Below are positions 32,686 to 42,780 of a stretch of 49,169 nt of DNA, one piece after another. Within the stretch, counting starts at the first letter, position 1; each line of letters begins with the position of its first letter. Below the pieces are notes generated by a model that worked only from the letters and a program-made list of their open reading frames with translations, did no database searches and had not been told where the DNA came from. The translations under genes and the position numbers were made by a program. The stretch lies in contig JAURYI010000129.1 of NCBI GenBank assembly GCA_030654015.1, positions 1-49,169 on the forward strand, read 5' to 3'. The DNA is from Methylococcales bacterium. Its GTDB lineage: Bacteria > Pseudomonadota > Gammaproteobacteria > Methylococcales > Methylomonadaceae.

Positions 32686-35600
32686 TTATTTAGCCACTGC
32701 CGCGCTCACCTCATCGACGCTGATTTTCCCTGCGCTGGAATGAGCGCGTAGGGTGGGTTGATACATATCGGTGGCATAAATCGGTGGAACGGTGAATACC
32801 CCTGCGCTGATGGCTTTGATTTTGTATTGGTATTCGGCGAGTTCGTTGGCGATACTGCCGTATAACACCACGCGGTCTTCACGAATATCAGCGTATTGCG
32901 GTGTCCAGTTTCCGCCCACTGATAAGCGGTCTTTCCACCATGATGAACCATTACCAGCGTCTTCTGCACCTTCACCTTCTTCGCTGACTTGTTCGTCTTC
33001 GGTTTTGGCAACAGGCGTTTGAATCACCGCTTCAAAACCAGCGGGCAGTAGGTCTTGTACTACCAAGTCATTAATGAACTCGCGGTCGATGGCGCGGATG
33101 CGCAGTTGCACAGTGAGTTCTTCACCTAAAGCGGCTTTAGTGACGGTTTCGCCTTTGGCATTCAAATACACGCGGCTGATTTCCAAGCCATCGTGAACAT
33201 CGGCAGCGGGTGGCAGTTGGTCATAACCTGATTCTGATACTGCGTAATACAACGGCGCAGAACCATCCCCTGAAAAATGCAGTTTTTTGGTCGTGTCCGG
33301 GAAACTGACACGCGGCGCAAAGTTAGCGGGTAGCGTTAAGGCCTGTTGTTGTCCTGCGGCATCAATTGTCGTAATTGCCAGCGATTGCAGTGTGCTGGGC
33401 GGTACGGCATCGACATAAGCACCGTAAGCCAGCAATAAATAGGCGGACGACAAGGTGTTGTAACGTTGTTCTGTCAAACCTTTGACGATGTTTTGAAACA
33501 CGGTAGGCGGCAGGGCTTGTAATCTGGCAGGGAAATGTTTTGCCAAAATGTACAGCGTCTGCGCATCGTGAATCATGGGGTCATAGTAGCCCTGATAGCT
33601 ATAGGGTGTTGCTTTGCCCAGTTGGTTAATGGCGGTATTAATCAATTCATTGGCTAAGGTTTGTTGTTGCAATAGTTGATAACTTGCCGCCAGATAGACG
33701 CTCACTAAATCATTACGCCATTCTTCGTCTTTAAAATTGGCGCGTAAATTTTCGCGTAAGCTGGACAGCATAGCGGTGGTGACGATGCCTTGACGGGTTA
33801 ATAAATACGCCGAGTATGCCCGCACCCGCACCGCTTGCAATTCACTGGCAGGGCTTGCCGCGAGGGTTTGCAGGTAGCTGGTGGTTTTTTGCAGCATATC
33901 ATCGGGTACGGCAATGCCTGCGGCTTTGGCTTCCATTAATACATTTGCCGCATAGACGGAGGCAAATTCATGGGCTTCGGGAGATGCGCCCCATAAGCCA
34001 AAACCGCCTTCGGCATTTTGGCGGGTGCGCAATACAGCGACCAGTTTTAAGAAATCAGCATCGGTACTTTTAACGGCTTGTTGTTCGGTAAACTCAGGGT
34101 GTTTGCTCAAGACCAGCATCGGTATGGCTTTACTCATGAGTTGTTCGGTACAACTGTGTTCAAAATTATCCAGATAATCGGTTAATCCAGAGATGGACAC
34201 TAAGGGCAGGGGAGACAGTCCCGCGCTGACTTTGCGATGTTGTGCATATAACAGGCGGTCAATCGCTAGGTCTTGCTGACCTGTAAAACTGCCAAAACGT
34301 AACTCGGCAATTTTAGGCGACGCAGGACGGACGCTCATGTCACTGTGCATGGTGCTGGTTTTGCCGCCCACTTCTGCGGTAAAGGTGAGTGTGGCATTGC
34401 CCAGTACCACTGCTGAACCTGAGGCGGCTTGCAGTTTAAAGGTTGCCACGCCTTCATGCCCTTCGGCAATCACCAGCGATTTTTTGGCTTCCTCTTTGAT
34501 GGTCAGTTGCGGCGGCACGGTTAAGCTGATTTGTGCGGCGGCTTGGTCGCCTGAGCCTTGAACGTGATTTGCCACCGAGACACTGACGGTAAATTCATCA
34601 TTGGGGGCAATCATATAAGGTGCGTTCGGGGTGACGATTAACTCACCGCGCACTTGGGTTTTATCGCTGACACTGGCGATTTTGCTGTCATTAACGGCAA
34701 CTGCCATAATGCGCATTGTGCCGTTAAAGGTATCAGGTACGGTGTAGGTGAAGTCTTTTTCACCGTTTAAATCAACGATGCCTGACCAATACACGGCTGG
34801 TTTATCGTGTTTGCGTTTAAACGGATTTAAAAACGACGATTCATCTTCTTCCGCATCACCACCCGGTGCGGCGGCTTGCATGAGTTTTCTAAATTCAGGC
34901 AGAATTAAATCCAGAATTTGTGTGGTATCGACTTCCAACTGACGTTTTTTGAAAAAATGCCCTAATGGGTCGGGATTTTCATAACGCGCCACTTGTAAAA
35001 TACCTTCATCGACCGCAAACACCACCACGCGCGTGGGTTCAGGGCTGCTCAGTTTCATGGTTAATACTTCACCCGGTTTAATCAGTTCGGGTACGCTGAG
35101 TTTTAACGCTTCGGTGTGGCGTGCCAGACTGATTTTAAACGGCGCGACACCGTAAGACAGCGGACTCATAAAAATTTCATCGGAGCTGGGATCGCGTATG
35201 TACTGCACGGAAACGTAAGCGTTACCAGTGAGTTCATGCGGCACTTGAATGTACTGCACCGAGGCTTGAGTATCGGCTTTAAACCACACGCTTTGATACA
35301 CTTTGTCGCGTTCGATGGTGATTAGACCTGCGCCTGTGTAAGGTGCGCGAATGTTGACGGCAATCAAATCGCCGCCGTCGTATTCGGCTTTATCCAACGT
35401 CAGTTGTAATTCGGCATTGCGGTCTAAACTGCGCGATACATTGCCCGCACCTGCAACGCTGTAATCAATACGACTGAGTAATAAACCGTTAGCATCCCGC
35501 ACAATGTAAGAATAATCGCCAGCGGTAGTACTATCGAGCGTTAAATCATAACCTTCTTTGGCAATGACTAACGGCTCTTTGCGCACGCTGATTTCTTTCG

Positions 35601-38565
35601 GACGGGATTCATATTTATAAGTGTTGTCTTCTTGGCGCGTCAACACCGATAACACTTTGCGCTCCACCAATTCCAGCGTCAGTTTATCGGCTGCGATGGG
35701 TTGTACTTGTGGATCAATCGCTAATAACTGCGCATGGCGTTTGGCATCTTTAGCGACAAAATTCAACGCGCCATCGGCTTTGTAACCGACTAAAAACGGC
35801 ATATCTGATACTAAGGTTTCCGCTTCGGCGGCGACACTGCGCCCGCCTTGGGCTTCAAATGCACGGGTGAAAAAGCGCAGGTGATAAGTGGCTTTGGTGT
35901 ATTTTTCCAAGCCCAGATTAAATTCTGCATTGCCTTTACTATCGGTTTGTCCTGCGGTCAGTTTTTCATCAAAACCTTCTTTGGCATAATGCGGGTCGAA
36001 GAAATTGTAATCTTTATAACGTTTAAACGCGGGCAGGGCAGGTTTTAGGGTGATATTGGCTTCCACTTGCCGTGCTTCGGCAGGTGCGCCGTATAAGTTC
36101 TGCACATTGACGGTGACTTTTAAATCTTCAGGATGCACCCAACCGTCCGACACGGGTTTGGAAAAGGTCGCGGTGGTTTTGATACGGTCGGGTTGAAATT
36201 CCTCCACTTTAACTTTGGTATCACCTAAAAATTCATCGGTACGTCCGTCTTTCACGGTGTATAAACTGATGTTGTAATTGCCTGTCGGTGAGCTTTCCAG
36301 TGTGTCATAAGACAGTTCGTTAAAGCCGCCTGCTTCTAAATTAATTTTGCTGGTTTTGACAATCAAGCCGCGCGAATCGGTGATTTCCGCTTGTAGCGGA
36401 ATGCCGGTCATCGGCAGATTCCATTGTGCGGTTTTGACGATCATGCCGATGTGGAAGGTATCACCCGGACGGTAAATGCCTCTATCTGAAAATAAATAGG
36501 CGTTGAGTTGGTTGGCATCTTTGGCATTGGCTTCGCCGTCAATCGCAAAACGGGACATATTCAAGCGTCGGTCTTCGCGCCCCATCGGTAGGAAACTGAT
36601 GTCGCCTTGGTATTTCACCAGATAAAACATCGGTTGGCGTTCGCGTTCTAAGCCTGATAATTTGGCAAAACGGGCTTTGCCTTGGTCGTCGGTGCGTCCG
36701 CTGAACAGTATCAAGCCGTTTTTGCCGATAATATCGACTTCGGCTTGTGCTTGCGGTTTGCCTGTTTGGATAGATTGCACGAAGACTACTTGTGAGCCGT
36801 CTTGTTCGGTTTTAACGATAATGCCCAAGTCGGTGACTAAAATCAGCCGTTTATCAACGGCTTCTTCACTACTGTAATCTGGGCTGGCAGGATCATAATT
36901 TTTGGCGGTGATTAAAAAGATACCTCGTTTATTATTGCCATTGCTGTCAGTCATGTACGCGCTTAAATCGACAGGCTGATAAGTGGGCGTACCCGCAGTT
37001 TGTTGATCTAACGGCAGCGCGATTTCAAACCGTTCGGTTAAGTTATCTTGTCCAAAATCGCCCAAAAAGCTGGGGTGACTGAATTCGCCCTCAGTTTGGG
37101 AAATCAGGTGTTGGATTTGATCGGGTAACACGCGCCCTAATTCCACTTTAACGCCTAATAAATCCCGCGCCATTAAAGCAATTTTTTTCTCACCGCTTAA
37201 GGTGAGTAAAGAGCCTTCACCCAAAATGTGTAATTCTTTGGGATAGCTAGGTACGGGCAGGGTTCGGTATTCGGGTTTAGGCAATTGATAGCCGCCGAAG
37301 GATTTGATGTTTTTATTGATGTTGACGAATAATTGCCGCCCGACATCGACTTGTAATTTAAAGCCGTGGGTTTGCGAAAATTCATGTTCCGCAGGGATGG
37401 CTTTGGCAGGTAAGCGGGTGCTTAAGCCAATAATATCTGGGGTTACTTCGTCAGCTGACCACGGATAAGGTTGCGTTTGGTCGGCATCGGGTGTTTTGGG
37501 ATTATTGCGTGGTAACAGCCAGACTTCCATTGCCTGTGCCATTTTTTGTTCGTGAACAGGCATGGTGGTGTTGATGACCAGAATCTGCTCTTGTTGTTGG
37601 GTTTGCTTGTTGGGCATCACCGTCAACTGCACGTCGTTGATAGACAGTCCGTTATACAAACCAGGAACTTGCACGTTGGCAGTTAAGGGTTCGCGGTTGG
37701 TGGCACTTGAGCCTTCGGCAGTGACATCACCCGACAGATTTAAGATAACCTGTTGATCGTAAGCGGGAATCGGTAACGATTCAGAATGCACAAACGCATT
37801 GAGTTTTAATTTGTCCAAGGTAACAGTGAAACTGAGATTTTTATCTTGTTTCGCATCTTCCGCGCGGTTTTTCAGCGTCAGTTTGATATTTTTTTCCAGC
37901 GTTTTGCCGTCAACAGGATGGCTGAAATGCAGTTGAATAACGGCTTTTTTTAATACGGGGTCGGTTGGGTCTTGATAAAACTCGGCTTTTTCCAGTGTCG
38001 AGACAAACACAGGCGCGGCAAAATCAAACGTCCATTTGGTTAATAAAATTTGTGGCGCGACGACATTTTTTTCCAGCTTAACGTCGTATTTTTCGCCCAC
38101 TGTCCATTCTTTATCTGGACGAAATTCCAGCGTTTTATCATCCACCCAATGCCAATGCCCAGCAACTTTAGGACTCATCACGATGCCGTCGGTAATATCC
38201 TTATCAACCAACGCCAATGGCGCGACTGAACTTGCAAAGGTGACGACTAATGGATGCGGCGGTTCTTGTTGTTCAAGATCAGCGCGTTCAGGGGCTTGTA
38301 CCGTAAAATCAACGGTGACAGGTTTGGGGCGCGCTTGCCACCATTGATAACCGAACCAACCAGACGCGCTGATAGCCACGATAGCGAATAGCCCGATAAC
38401 ACCTATCATGGGTTTTTGTCGAATGGTATCAACACGACTGACTAACCACAGTTTAATATGACTGAACCATGGCGGCTGTTGCCATTGGACAATACCGAAT
38501 AACCCCACCAATCCTTTTAGAATAGTGCTGAAAAACGTGCTGAGAAGTGCAGTAAACTGGTTCAT
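32686..38565 (-). CDS. Bacterial alpha-2-macroglobulin with thioester, membrane anchored
   Basis: A 1959-residue protein of the YfhM-like alpha-2-macroglobulin family, periplasmic protease traps. The N-terminus has a single membrane anchor (about 54-75, MIGVIGLFAIVAISASGWFGYQWW) instead of the lipobox usual in E. coli YfhM. A series of MG beta-domains follows (about 90-1250). The thioester motif CTEQ at 1472-1475 (codon 34150-34152 for Cys) is intact, so covalent trapping is plausible. The C-terminal domain runs to 1959. Related genes often stand beside pbpC, which is not in the window. It seems transcribed after the small membrane protein at 38671, 105 bp upstream. It could protect the envelope from host or predator proteases. 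Confidence 0.92.
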   Translation of the reverse strand: MNQFTALLSTFFSTILKGLVGLFGIVQWQQPPWFSHIKLWLVSRVDTIRQKPMIGVIGLFAIVAISASGWFGYQWWQARPKPVTVDFTVQAPERADLEQQEPPHPLVVTFASSVAPLALVDKDITDGIVMSPKVAGHWHWVDDKTLEFRPDKEWTVGEKYDVKLEKNVVAPQILLTKWTFDFAAPVFVSTLEKAEFYQDPTDPVLKKAVIQLHFSHPVDGKTLEKNIKLTLKNRAEDAKQDKNLSFTVTLDKLKLNAFVHSESLPIPAYDQQVILNLSGDVTAEGSSATNREPLTANVQVPGLYNGLSINDVQLTVMPNKQTQQQEQILVINTTMPVHEQKMAQAMEVWLLPRNNPKTPDADQTQPYPWSADEVTPDIIGLSTRLPAKAIPAEHEFSQTHGFKLQVDVGRQLFVNINKNIKSFGGYQLPKPEYRTLPVPSYPKELHILGEGSLLTLSGEKKIALMARDLLGVKVELGRVLPDQIQHLISQTEGEFSHPSFLGDFGQDNLTERFEIALPLDQQTAGTPTYQPVDLSAYMTDSNGNNKRGIFLITAKNYDPASPDYSSEEAVDKRLILVTDLGIIVKTEQDGSQVVFVQSIQTGKPQAQAEVDIIGKNGLILFSGRTDDQGKARFAKLSGLERERQPMFYLVKYQGDISFLPMGREDRRLNMSRFAIDGEANAKDANQLNAYLFSDRGIYRPGDTFHIGMIVKTAQWNLPMTGIPLQAEITDSRGLIVKTSKINLEAGGFNELSYDTLESSPTGNYNISLYTVKDGRTDEFLGDTKVKVEEFQPDRIKTTATFSKPVSDGWVHPEDLKVTVNVQNLYGAPAEARQVEANITLKPALPAFKRYKDYNFFDPHYAKEGFDEKLTAGQTDSKGNAEFNLGLEKYTKATYHLRFFTRAFEAQGGRSVAAEAETLVSDMPFLVGYKADGALNFVAKDAKRHAQLLAIDPQVQPIAADKLTLELVERKVLSVLTRQEDNTYKYESRPKEISVRKEPLVIAKEGYDLTLDSTTAGDYSYIVRDANGLLLSRIDYSVAGAGNVSRSLDRNAELQLTLDKAEYDGGDLIAVNIRAPYTGAGLITIERDKVYQSVWFKADTQASVQYIQVPHELTGNAYVSVQYIRDPSSDEIFMSPLSYGVAPFKISLARHTEALKLSVPELIKPGEVLTMKLSSPEPTRVVVFAVDEGILQVARYENPDPLGHFFKKRQLEVDTTQILDLILPEFRKLMQAAAPGGDAEEDESSFLNPFKRKHDKPAVYWSGIVDLNGEKDFTYTVPDTFNGTMRIMAVAVNDSKIASVSDKTQVRGELIVTPNAPYMIAPNDEFTVSVSVANHVQGSGDQAAAQISLTVPPQLTIKEEAKKSLVIAEGHEGVATFKLQAASGSAVVLGNATLTFTAEVGGKTSTMHSDMSVRPASPKIAELRFGSFTGQQDLAIDRLLYAQHRKVSAGLSPLPLVSISGLTDYLDNFEHSCTEQLMSKAIPMLVLSKHPEFTEQQAVKSTDADFLKLVAVLRTRQNAEGGFGLWGASPEAHEFASVYAANVLMEAKAAGIAVPDDMLQKTTSYLQTLAASPASELQAVRVRAYSAYLLTRQGIVTTAMLSSLRENLRANFKDEEWRNDLVSVYLAASYQLLQQQTLANELINTAINQLGKATPYSYQGYYDPMIHDAQTLYILAKHFPARLQALPPTVFQNIVKGLTEQRYNTLSSAYLLLAYGAYVDAVPPSTLQSLAITTIDAAGQQQALTLPANFAPRVSFPDTTKKLHFSGDGSAPLYYAVSESGYDQLPPAADVHDGLEISRVYLNAKGETVTKAALGEELTVQLRIRAIDREFINDLVVQDLLPAGFEAVIQTPVAKTEDEQVSEEGEGAEDAGNGSSWWKDRLSVGGNWTPQYADIREDRVVLYGSIANELAEYQYKIKAISAGVFTVPPIYATDMYQPTLRAHSSAGKISVDEVSAAVAK

Positions 38566-38670
38566 TGGGCTGCTCGCGTAAAATGAAAATGGTCGTTACG
38601 GTTGGTTATCGGGTGTTTATATTCTTTTTTTGTGACGATTTAATAAATTGCACTCATCACGCAGACATGA

Positions 38671-38967
38671 TTACAAAAACTTTTTTTCTTCTGCCTTTGT
38701 TTTGTCGGGTGTTGGAACAGGCACGGGGACGGGCGTAGAATTAGCCTCTCCCGCTTTAGGGGCTACGGCTTTAGCTTCCGCAAGTTTTTCACGCCGCACA
38801 CCTTCACCATACATGGTAAAGCTAATCATCACTAAAACGGTGGTCACTGCAACAATAATGAGTCTGTTCGGTTTTTTTAAAAAGAATAACGGCCACTGGG
38901 GTTTAAACATTCCAATAGTAAAAAAAAGGATTGTCCAGAAGGCCAAGTGAAAAGAATAATTTACCAT
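38671..38967 (-). CDS. Small membrane protein with Pro-Val tail, upstream of the macroglobulin
   Basis: A 98-residue protein with two hydrophobic segments (about 5-22 and 36-52) and a C-terminal tail that includes PVPVPVPTP, followed by KTKAEEKKFL. No family is recognised. It lies 105 bp upstream of the macroglobulin gene on the same strand, and the two may be co-transcribed. The tail resembles a flexible periplasmic spacer. It could be an accessory subunit for the protease inhibitor, but only position supports that. AGGT precedes the ATG. Confidence 0.6.
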   Translation of the reverse strand: MVNYSFHLAFWTILFFTIGMFKPQWPLFFLKKPNRLIIVAVTTVLVMISFTMYGEGVRREKLAEAKAVAPKAGEANSTPVPVPVPTPDKTKAEEKKFL

Positions 38968-39118
38968 TTATATTTACCTGTTAATGTTGATTTGAGTAGA
39001 TTATTATTGCGCAAAACGGATTTTTGCAAACGCTGTCTATTTTAGCGGTTTTGGTTTATCAAAGTAGGTTTTATGTGCCGTTGTGGCATTTTTTTATTTA
39101 AGTAATCAGGGGGGCTTT

Positions 39119-40036
39119 ATGGGTGGTTTTGTTATTGTATTATTAGTTTTTGCAGTGGTATTAGTGTTTATGAGTGTTAAATCTGTGCCGCAGGGGATGG
39201 AATATACCGTGCAGCGTTTTGGTCGTTATACCAATACCTTAACTCCAGGCTTGAATATTATCATCCCTATTATTGATAGCATCGGGCATAAGATGATTAT
39301 GATGGAACAAGTGATGGATGTGCCGTCACAAGAAGTCATTACCAAAGATAATGCAATGGTAACGGTAGATGGCGTTATTTTTTATCAGGTCATGGATGCC
39401 GCTAAAGCCGCTTATGAAGTCAGTCAATTAAGCTGGGCAATTTTGAATCTGGTAATGACCAACATTCGTACGGTGATGGGTTCGATGGATTTGGATGAGT
39501 TGTTATCGCGCCGTGATGATATTAATGCCCGTATTTTGAATGTCGTTGATGATGCGACTACGCCTTGGGGTATTAAAGTCACGCGTATTGAAATTAAAGA
39601 CATTGCACCGCCAAAAGATTTGGTGGAAGCAATGGGCAGACAAATGAAAGCCGAACGTTTAAAACGTGCGTCGATTCTGGAAGCCGAAGGGCTGCGACAA
39701 GCAGAAATTTTACGCGCGGAAGGGGCGCAACAAGCTGCTATTTTAGAAGCCGAAGGGCGTAAAGAAGCCTCCTACCGTGATGCCGACGCACGCGAACGCT
39801 TGGCACAAGCCGAAGCCCGCGCCACCTTAATGGTGTCGGAAGCGATAGGCAAAGGCGATGTTCAAGCCATTAATTATTTCGTCGCATTGAAATATGTTGA
39901 AGCGTTAAAAGAAATTGGTGCGGCTGATAACAGCAAGCTGGTGTTTATGCCTTTGGATTCCTCCAGTGTTATTGGTGCAATCGGCGGTATCGGTGAACTG
40001 GCAAAAGAAGCCTTAAGCAGCAGGGCTAAATCATGA
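39119..40036 (+). CDS. qmcA: SPFH/stomatin-family membrane protein QmcA
   Basis: A 305-residue membrane scaffold of the SPFH (flotillin-like) group, which forms multimeric assemblies at the inner membrane and modulates membrane proteases such as FtsH. One N-terminal membrane segment is followed by the SPFH domain ([24 protein letters not shown], then [23 protein letters not shown]) and a coiled coil rich in Ala and Glu (about 195-250). The frame is open to a GTG at 39083, but the ATG at 39119 is preceded by a strong AGGGGGG (39108-39114) and is chosen. It overlaps nfeD by 4 bp, the usual pairing. Confidence 0.93.
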   Translation: MGGFVIVLLVFAVVLVFMSVKSVPQGMEYTVQRFGRYTNTLTPGLNIIIPIIDSIGHKMIMMEQVMDVPSQEVITKDNAMVTVDGVIFYQVMDAAKAAYEVSQLSWAILNLVMTNIRTVMGSMDLDELLSRRDDINARILNVVDDATTPWGIKVTRIEIKDIAPPKDLVEAMGRQMKAERLKRASILEAEGLRQAEILRAEGAQQAAILEAEGRKEASYRDADARERLAQAEARATLMVSEAIGKGDVQAINYFVALKYVEALKEIGAADNSKLVFMPLDSSSVIGAIGGIGELAKEALSSRAKS

Positions 40037-40476
40037 CAGAGGTGGTTTTAGTTTTTTGGTACTGGTGGGTATTGGCGATTATTTGTTTAGTGATAGAAAT
40101 ATTAGTCCCCACCTTTTTCTTTTTATGGATGTCGGTATCGGGTTTAATAACAGGTATTATTATTTGGCTGATGCCGAGTATCAGTACAGACATCCAGATA
40201 ATGATTTTTTCTGTTCTGACCATTATGACTATTACGGTGTGGCGAATTTTTGGCAAAAAATACGTTATTGAAACAGATCAGCCGCTATTAAATAGACGTG
40301 GCTCACAATATGTCGGTCGGGTGTTTAATTTGCACGAAGCCATTGAAAATGGCGAGGGTAAAATAAAAGTCGATGACACTATCTGGAAAGTACACGGCGA
40401 AGACTGCGATATAAACACTAAAGTTAAAGTGATTGCCAGTCGCAATACTGTGTTTGATGTGGAAAAAGTGATGTGA
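40033..40476 (+). CDS. NfeD-like membrane protein, partner of QmcA
   Basis: A 147-residue NfeD family protein with two or three N-terminal membrane segments (about 5-30, 32-50 and 55-72). A C-terminal OB-fold domain follows (about 85-147; [21 protein letters not shown], then [16 protein letters not shown]). Such proteins accompany SPFH proteins and are thought to help assemble them. The start codon overlaps the qmcA stop (ATGA). A perfect hairpin follows the stop. Confidence 0.9.
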   Translation: MTEVVLVFWYWWVLAIICLVIEILVPTFFFLWMSVSGLITGIIIWLMPSISTDIQIMIFSVLTIMTITVWRIFGKKYVIETDQPLLNRRGSQYVGRVFNLHEAIENGEGKIKVDDTIWKVHGEDCDINTKVKVIASRNTVFDVEKVM

Positions 40477-40481
40477 TTGAA

Positions 40482-40516
40482 AAGATCTTTCAGGTTTTAA
40501 AAACCTGAAAGATCTT
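40482..40516. terminator. Bidirectional hairpin between nfeD and the AEC gene
   Basis: The arms aagatctttcaggtttt (40482-40498) and aaaacctgaaagatctt (40500-40516) are perfectly complementary. It lies between convergent genes, with a short T run on each side, and belongs to the same hairpin style as 5476-5506. Confidence 0.75.
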
Positions 40517-40518
40517 CG

Positions 40519-41436
40519 TTACCGCAATACACCATACAAAAACGGCAATGTGACCAGACTCAACACCGTCGTCACCGTCACAACCATTGCGTACAACGAA
40601 CTGTCCAAACGATAGCGGTCGCATAACACCACACCCAGCAACATACTCGGCATTGCCATATCCATCACTGCCGCCGCTTTATTCGTGTCGGCTATCGTCA
40701 AATGCTCAATCAGCAGCATTGCAAATAACGGCATCAACGCCATTTTTATTACAATAACAGGTAACAGGTATGGGACATTACGCCACGCCAATGCCGTCCA
40801 GTTTAATGCCAAACCTAACGAAAACAGCATCAACGGCACAATCGCAACGGATAGTTTTTGCAATACACCCGTCAACCACTCTGGCGCGGCTATACCATTC
40901 ATATTCAGTATCACAGCCAGTGCCGCTGCCCAAAACGGCGGCGCGTTTAAAAATGACAGCACGGATTTGGATTGCTCCGTGTCATCTTCGCCGTAATGCC
41001 GAGCAATCATAATGCCTACAGTCAACACCAACGGCGCGGCGGCAAATAAATCTAATTGAATGACTACTGAACGCGCACTATGCCCAAACACCTGTTCCAG
41101 CACAGGTAAGCCCAAATAAGTGACATTGGGAAACGCCGCCGCCAAAATCATTGCCCCCAAACGGCTATGCTCAAGTTTAAACAGCACACCTATCAGCCAA
41201 CTGCACACGATACCAAACGCAATGCAACTCATACCCAGCACGCTGTATTGCAGCGACTGCCAGCCAATATCTGCCGTCCACAATACGTCCAACACCATAG
41301 CGGGCAAAAACAAATAATAGACGACGGTGGTCAATACGCCTCTGGCTTTATCGGCGCATAAGTCAGCAGGTTTCAGTATCCGCCACGCTACGCCACAAGC
41401 CATGATGAGCGTCATTTGAATCAGGGTTGAGTTCAT
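40519..41436 (-). CDS. AEC (auxin efflux carrier) family permease
   Basis: A 305-residue inner-membrane protein with about ten hydrophobic segments. The AEC family exports organic acids such as malate or malonate, or other small anions; the substrate here is unknown. Landmarks are VYYLFLPAMVLDVLWTAD, AAFPNVTYLGLPVLEQVFG, PLMLFSLGLALNW and MAMPSMLLGVVLCDRYRLD. It ends 2 bp past the bidirectional hairpin and looks monocistronic. Confidence 0.85.
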   Translation of the reverse strand: MNSTLIQMTLIMACGVAWRILKPADLCADKARGVLTTVVYYLFLPAMVLDVLWTADIGWQSLQYSVLGMSCIAFGIVCSWLIGVLFKLEHSRLGAMILAAAFPNVTYLGLPVLEQVFGHSARSVVIQLDLFAAAPLVLTVGIMIARHYGEDDTEQSKSVLSFLNAPPFWAAALAVILNMNGIAAPEWLTGVLQKLSVAIVPLMLFSLGLALNWTALAWRNVPYLLPVIVIKMALMPLFAMLLIEHLTIADTNKAAAVMDMAMPSMLLGVVLCDRYRLDSSLYAMVVTVTTVLSLVTLPFLYGVLR

Positions 41437-41543
41437 TGAAATGCTTGGAAAATTACAGATGTTGGGAGTCTAAAACGTGTTTTGGACTTTTTTAAGAGAT
41501 TATCACAGCTACCTATGTTGGGTAGTGAGTTAAAGCGTTTAGG

Positions 41544-41575
41544 AATGACTACCAGTCTAAGGACTGGCAGTCATT
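41544..41575. repeat. Hairpin upstream of the AEC gene
   Basis: aatgactaccagtc (41544-41557) pairs with gactggcagtcatt (41562-41575) with one mismatch and a 4-nt loop. It lies between exbD (end 41680) and the AEC gene (start 41436) and may terminate the tonB-exbB-exbD transcript. Confidence 0.6.
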
Positions 41576-41679
41576 AATACCTCAGCAACAGGGTTTTACT
41601 CATTATCCTGTGTTGCTTGGTTTCTGTGTAAGTTGATGAGGGTAGTGCTGGTGCAACGGATTATTCGGCAAGTGTCGCG

Positions 41680-42090
41680 TTATTCTGGCATAGTCACAAA
41701 CGCCATTTTGACAATACCCGCGTGTTGTACGGTTGCCATGAGTTCGGCAACTTTGCCATAAACAACGCTTTCATCGGCGTGTAAATGAACTTCCATTTCA
41801 GGATTTTTTGCCAACTCGGCTTTTAGTGCAGTTTCTAAATCGGCAAACGTAGCGTAAGGGGTTTTATTGAGCGTAATCTGATTTTTTGCATCAATACCCA
41901 GTTGAAACGGTTCTTTATTAATGTTTTCCGTGGTTTCAACCGTTTCGGGTAACTTCATGTGTACCGATTGCGTCACTAACGGAGCGGTCACTAATAAAAT
42001 AATAACCAGCACCAACATCACATCGACCAGCGGTGTGACGTTGATTTCGCTCATCGCTTCTGAGCTTTCGCCTTGTGGTTTGAATGCCAT
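41680..42090 (-). CDS. exbD: ExbD, TonB energising complex
   Basis: A 136-residue protein with a short cytoplasmic N-terminus, one membrane segment (about 20-42, VTPLVDVMLVLVIILLVTAP) carrying the proton-path Asp, and a periplasmic domain. With ExbB it uses the proton gradient to drive TonB. It follows exbB by 2 bp. Confidence 0.93.
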   Translation of the reverse strand: MAFKPQGESSEAMSEINVTPLVDVMLVLVIILLVTAPLVTQSVHMKLPETVETTENINKEPFQLGIDAKNQITLNKTPYATFADLETALKAELAKNPEMEVHLHADESVVYGKVAELMATVQHAGIVKMAFVTMPE

Positions 42091-42092
42091 AA

Positions 42093-42746
42093 TTAACCCT
42101 TGCCGAAGGCGTTGTGCATGAAGCTGACTACAAAGTTTTCCAGCTCCACACGTTGTTGTTTGACGAGACGTAAAAACATATTGTATGCCAATACCGACGG
42201 TACGGCGACCGCAATACCAATTGCGGTCGCAACCAATGCGTCACCGATAGGGCCGGCGACCACTTCCAGACTGGTTGAGCCGCTGGCGGTGATTTGGTGC
42301 ATAGCGTGCATAATGCCCAATACCGTACCGAATAAGCCAACAAACGGCGCGGTACTGCCGATACTGGCGAGTATCGTTAAGCCGCCTTCCATCGTGTGCT
42401 GTTCTTTTTGCATTTGCACGAGCAGGGTGTGTTCCAATAATTCTGCGGGTTCGCCGTGAAATTTCAGGGTTTTGCCCATAGAAGCAGCACTTTCGCGTAA
42501 CCATTGAAAACCTGCACTGGCGATACGCGCTTGTGAGCCTCTGGCAATGTCTTCAGGCAATTTTTCTGCCGCTGTTAGATCTGCCGAGTTCCAAAATGCG
42601 TCATTAAAGGTTCGGTTGTATGAGCTGTTTCTGCTAAGTTGCCAGATTTTAAACAAAATCAGCGTCCACGTTATCACCGAAAAGGCGTACAGGGTATATT
42701 TTGTGCCATCAATAATAGTCTCAGCGTGTGCAACATGATCGAGCAT
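42093..42746 (-). CDS. exbB: ExbB, TonB energising complex
   Basis: A 217-residue protein with three membrane segments (about 15-35, 115-140 and 165-185). LLVQMQKEQHTMEGGLTILASIGSTAPFVGLFGTVLGIMHAMHQI and IGDALVATAIGIAVAVPSVLAYN are the conserved proton-channel helices. It forms the pentameric scaffold around ExbD. It follows tonB by 34 bp and precedes exbD by 2 bp, so all three form one operon. Confidence 0.94.
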   Translation of the reverse strand: MLDHVAHAETIIDGTKYTLYAFSVITWTLILFKIWQLSRNSSYNRTFNDAFWNSADLTAAEKLPEDIARGSQARIASAGFQWLRESAASMGKTLKFHGEPAELLEHTLLVQMQKEQHTMEGGLTILASIGSTAPFVGLFGTVLGIMHAMHQITASGSTSLEVVAGPIGDALVATAIGIAVAVPSVLAYNMFLRLVKQQRVELENFVVSFMHNAFGKG

Positions 42747-42780
42747 TGATCTTTCTCCTTAGGTGAAGTTAAAAATGTAA

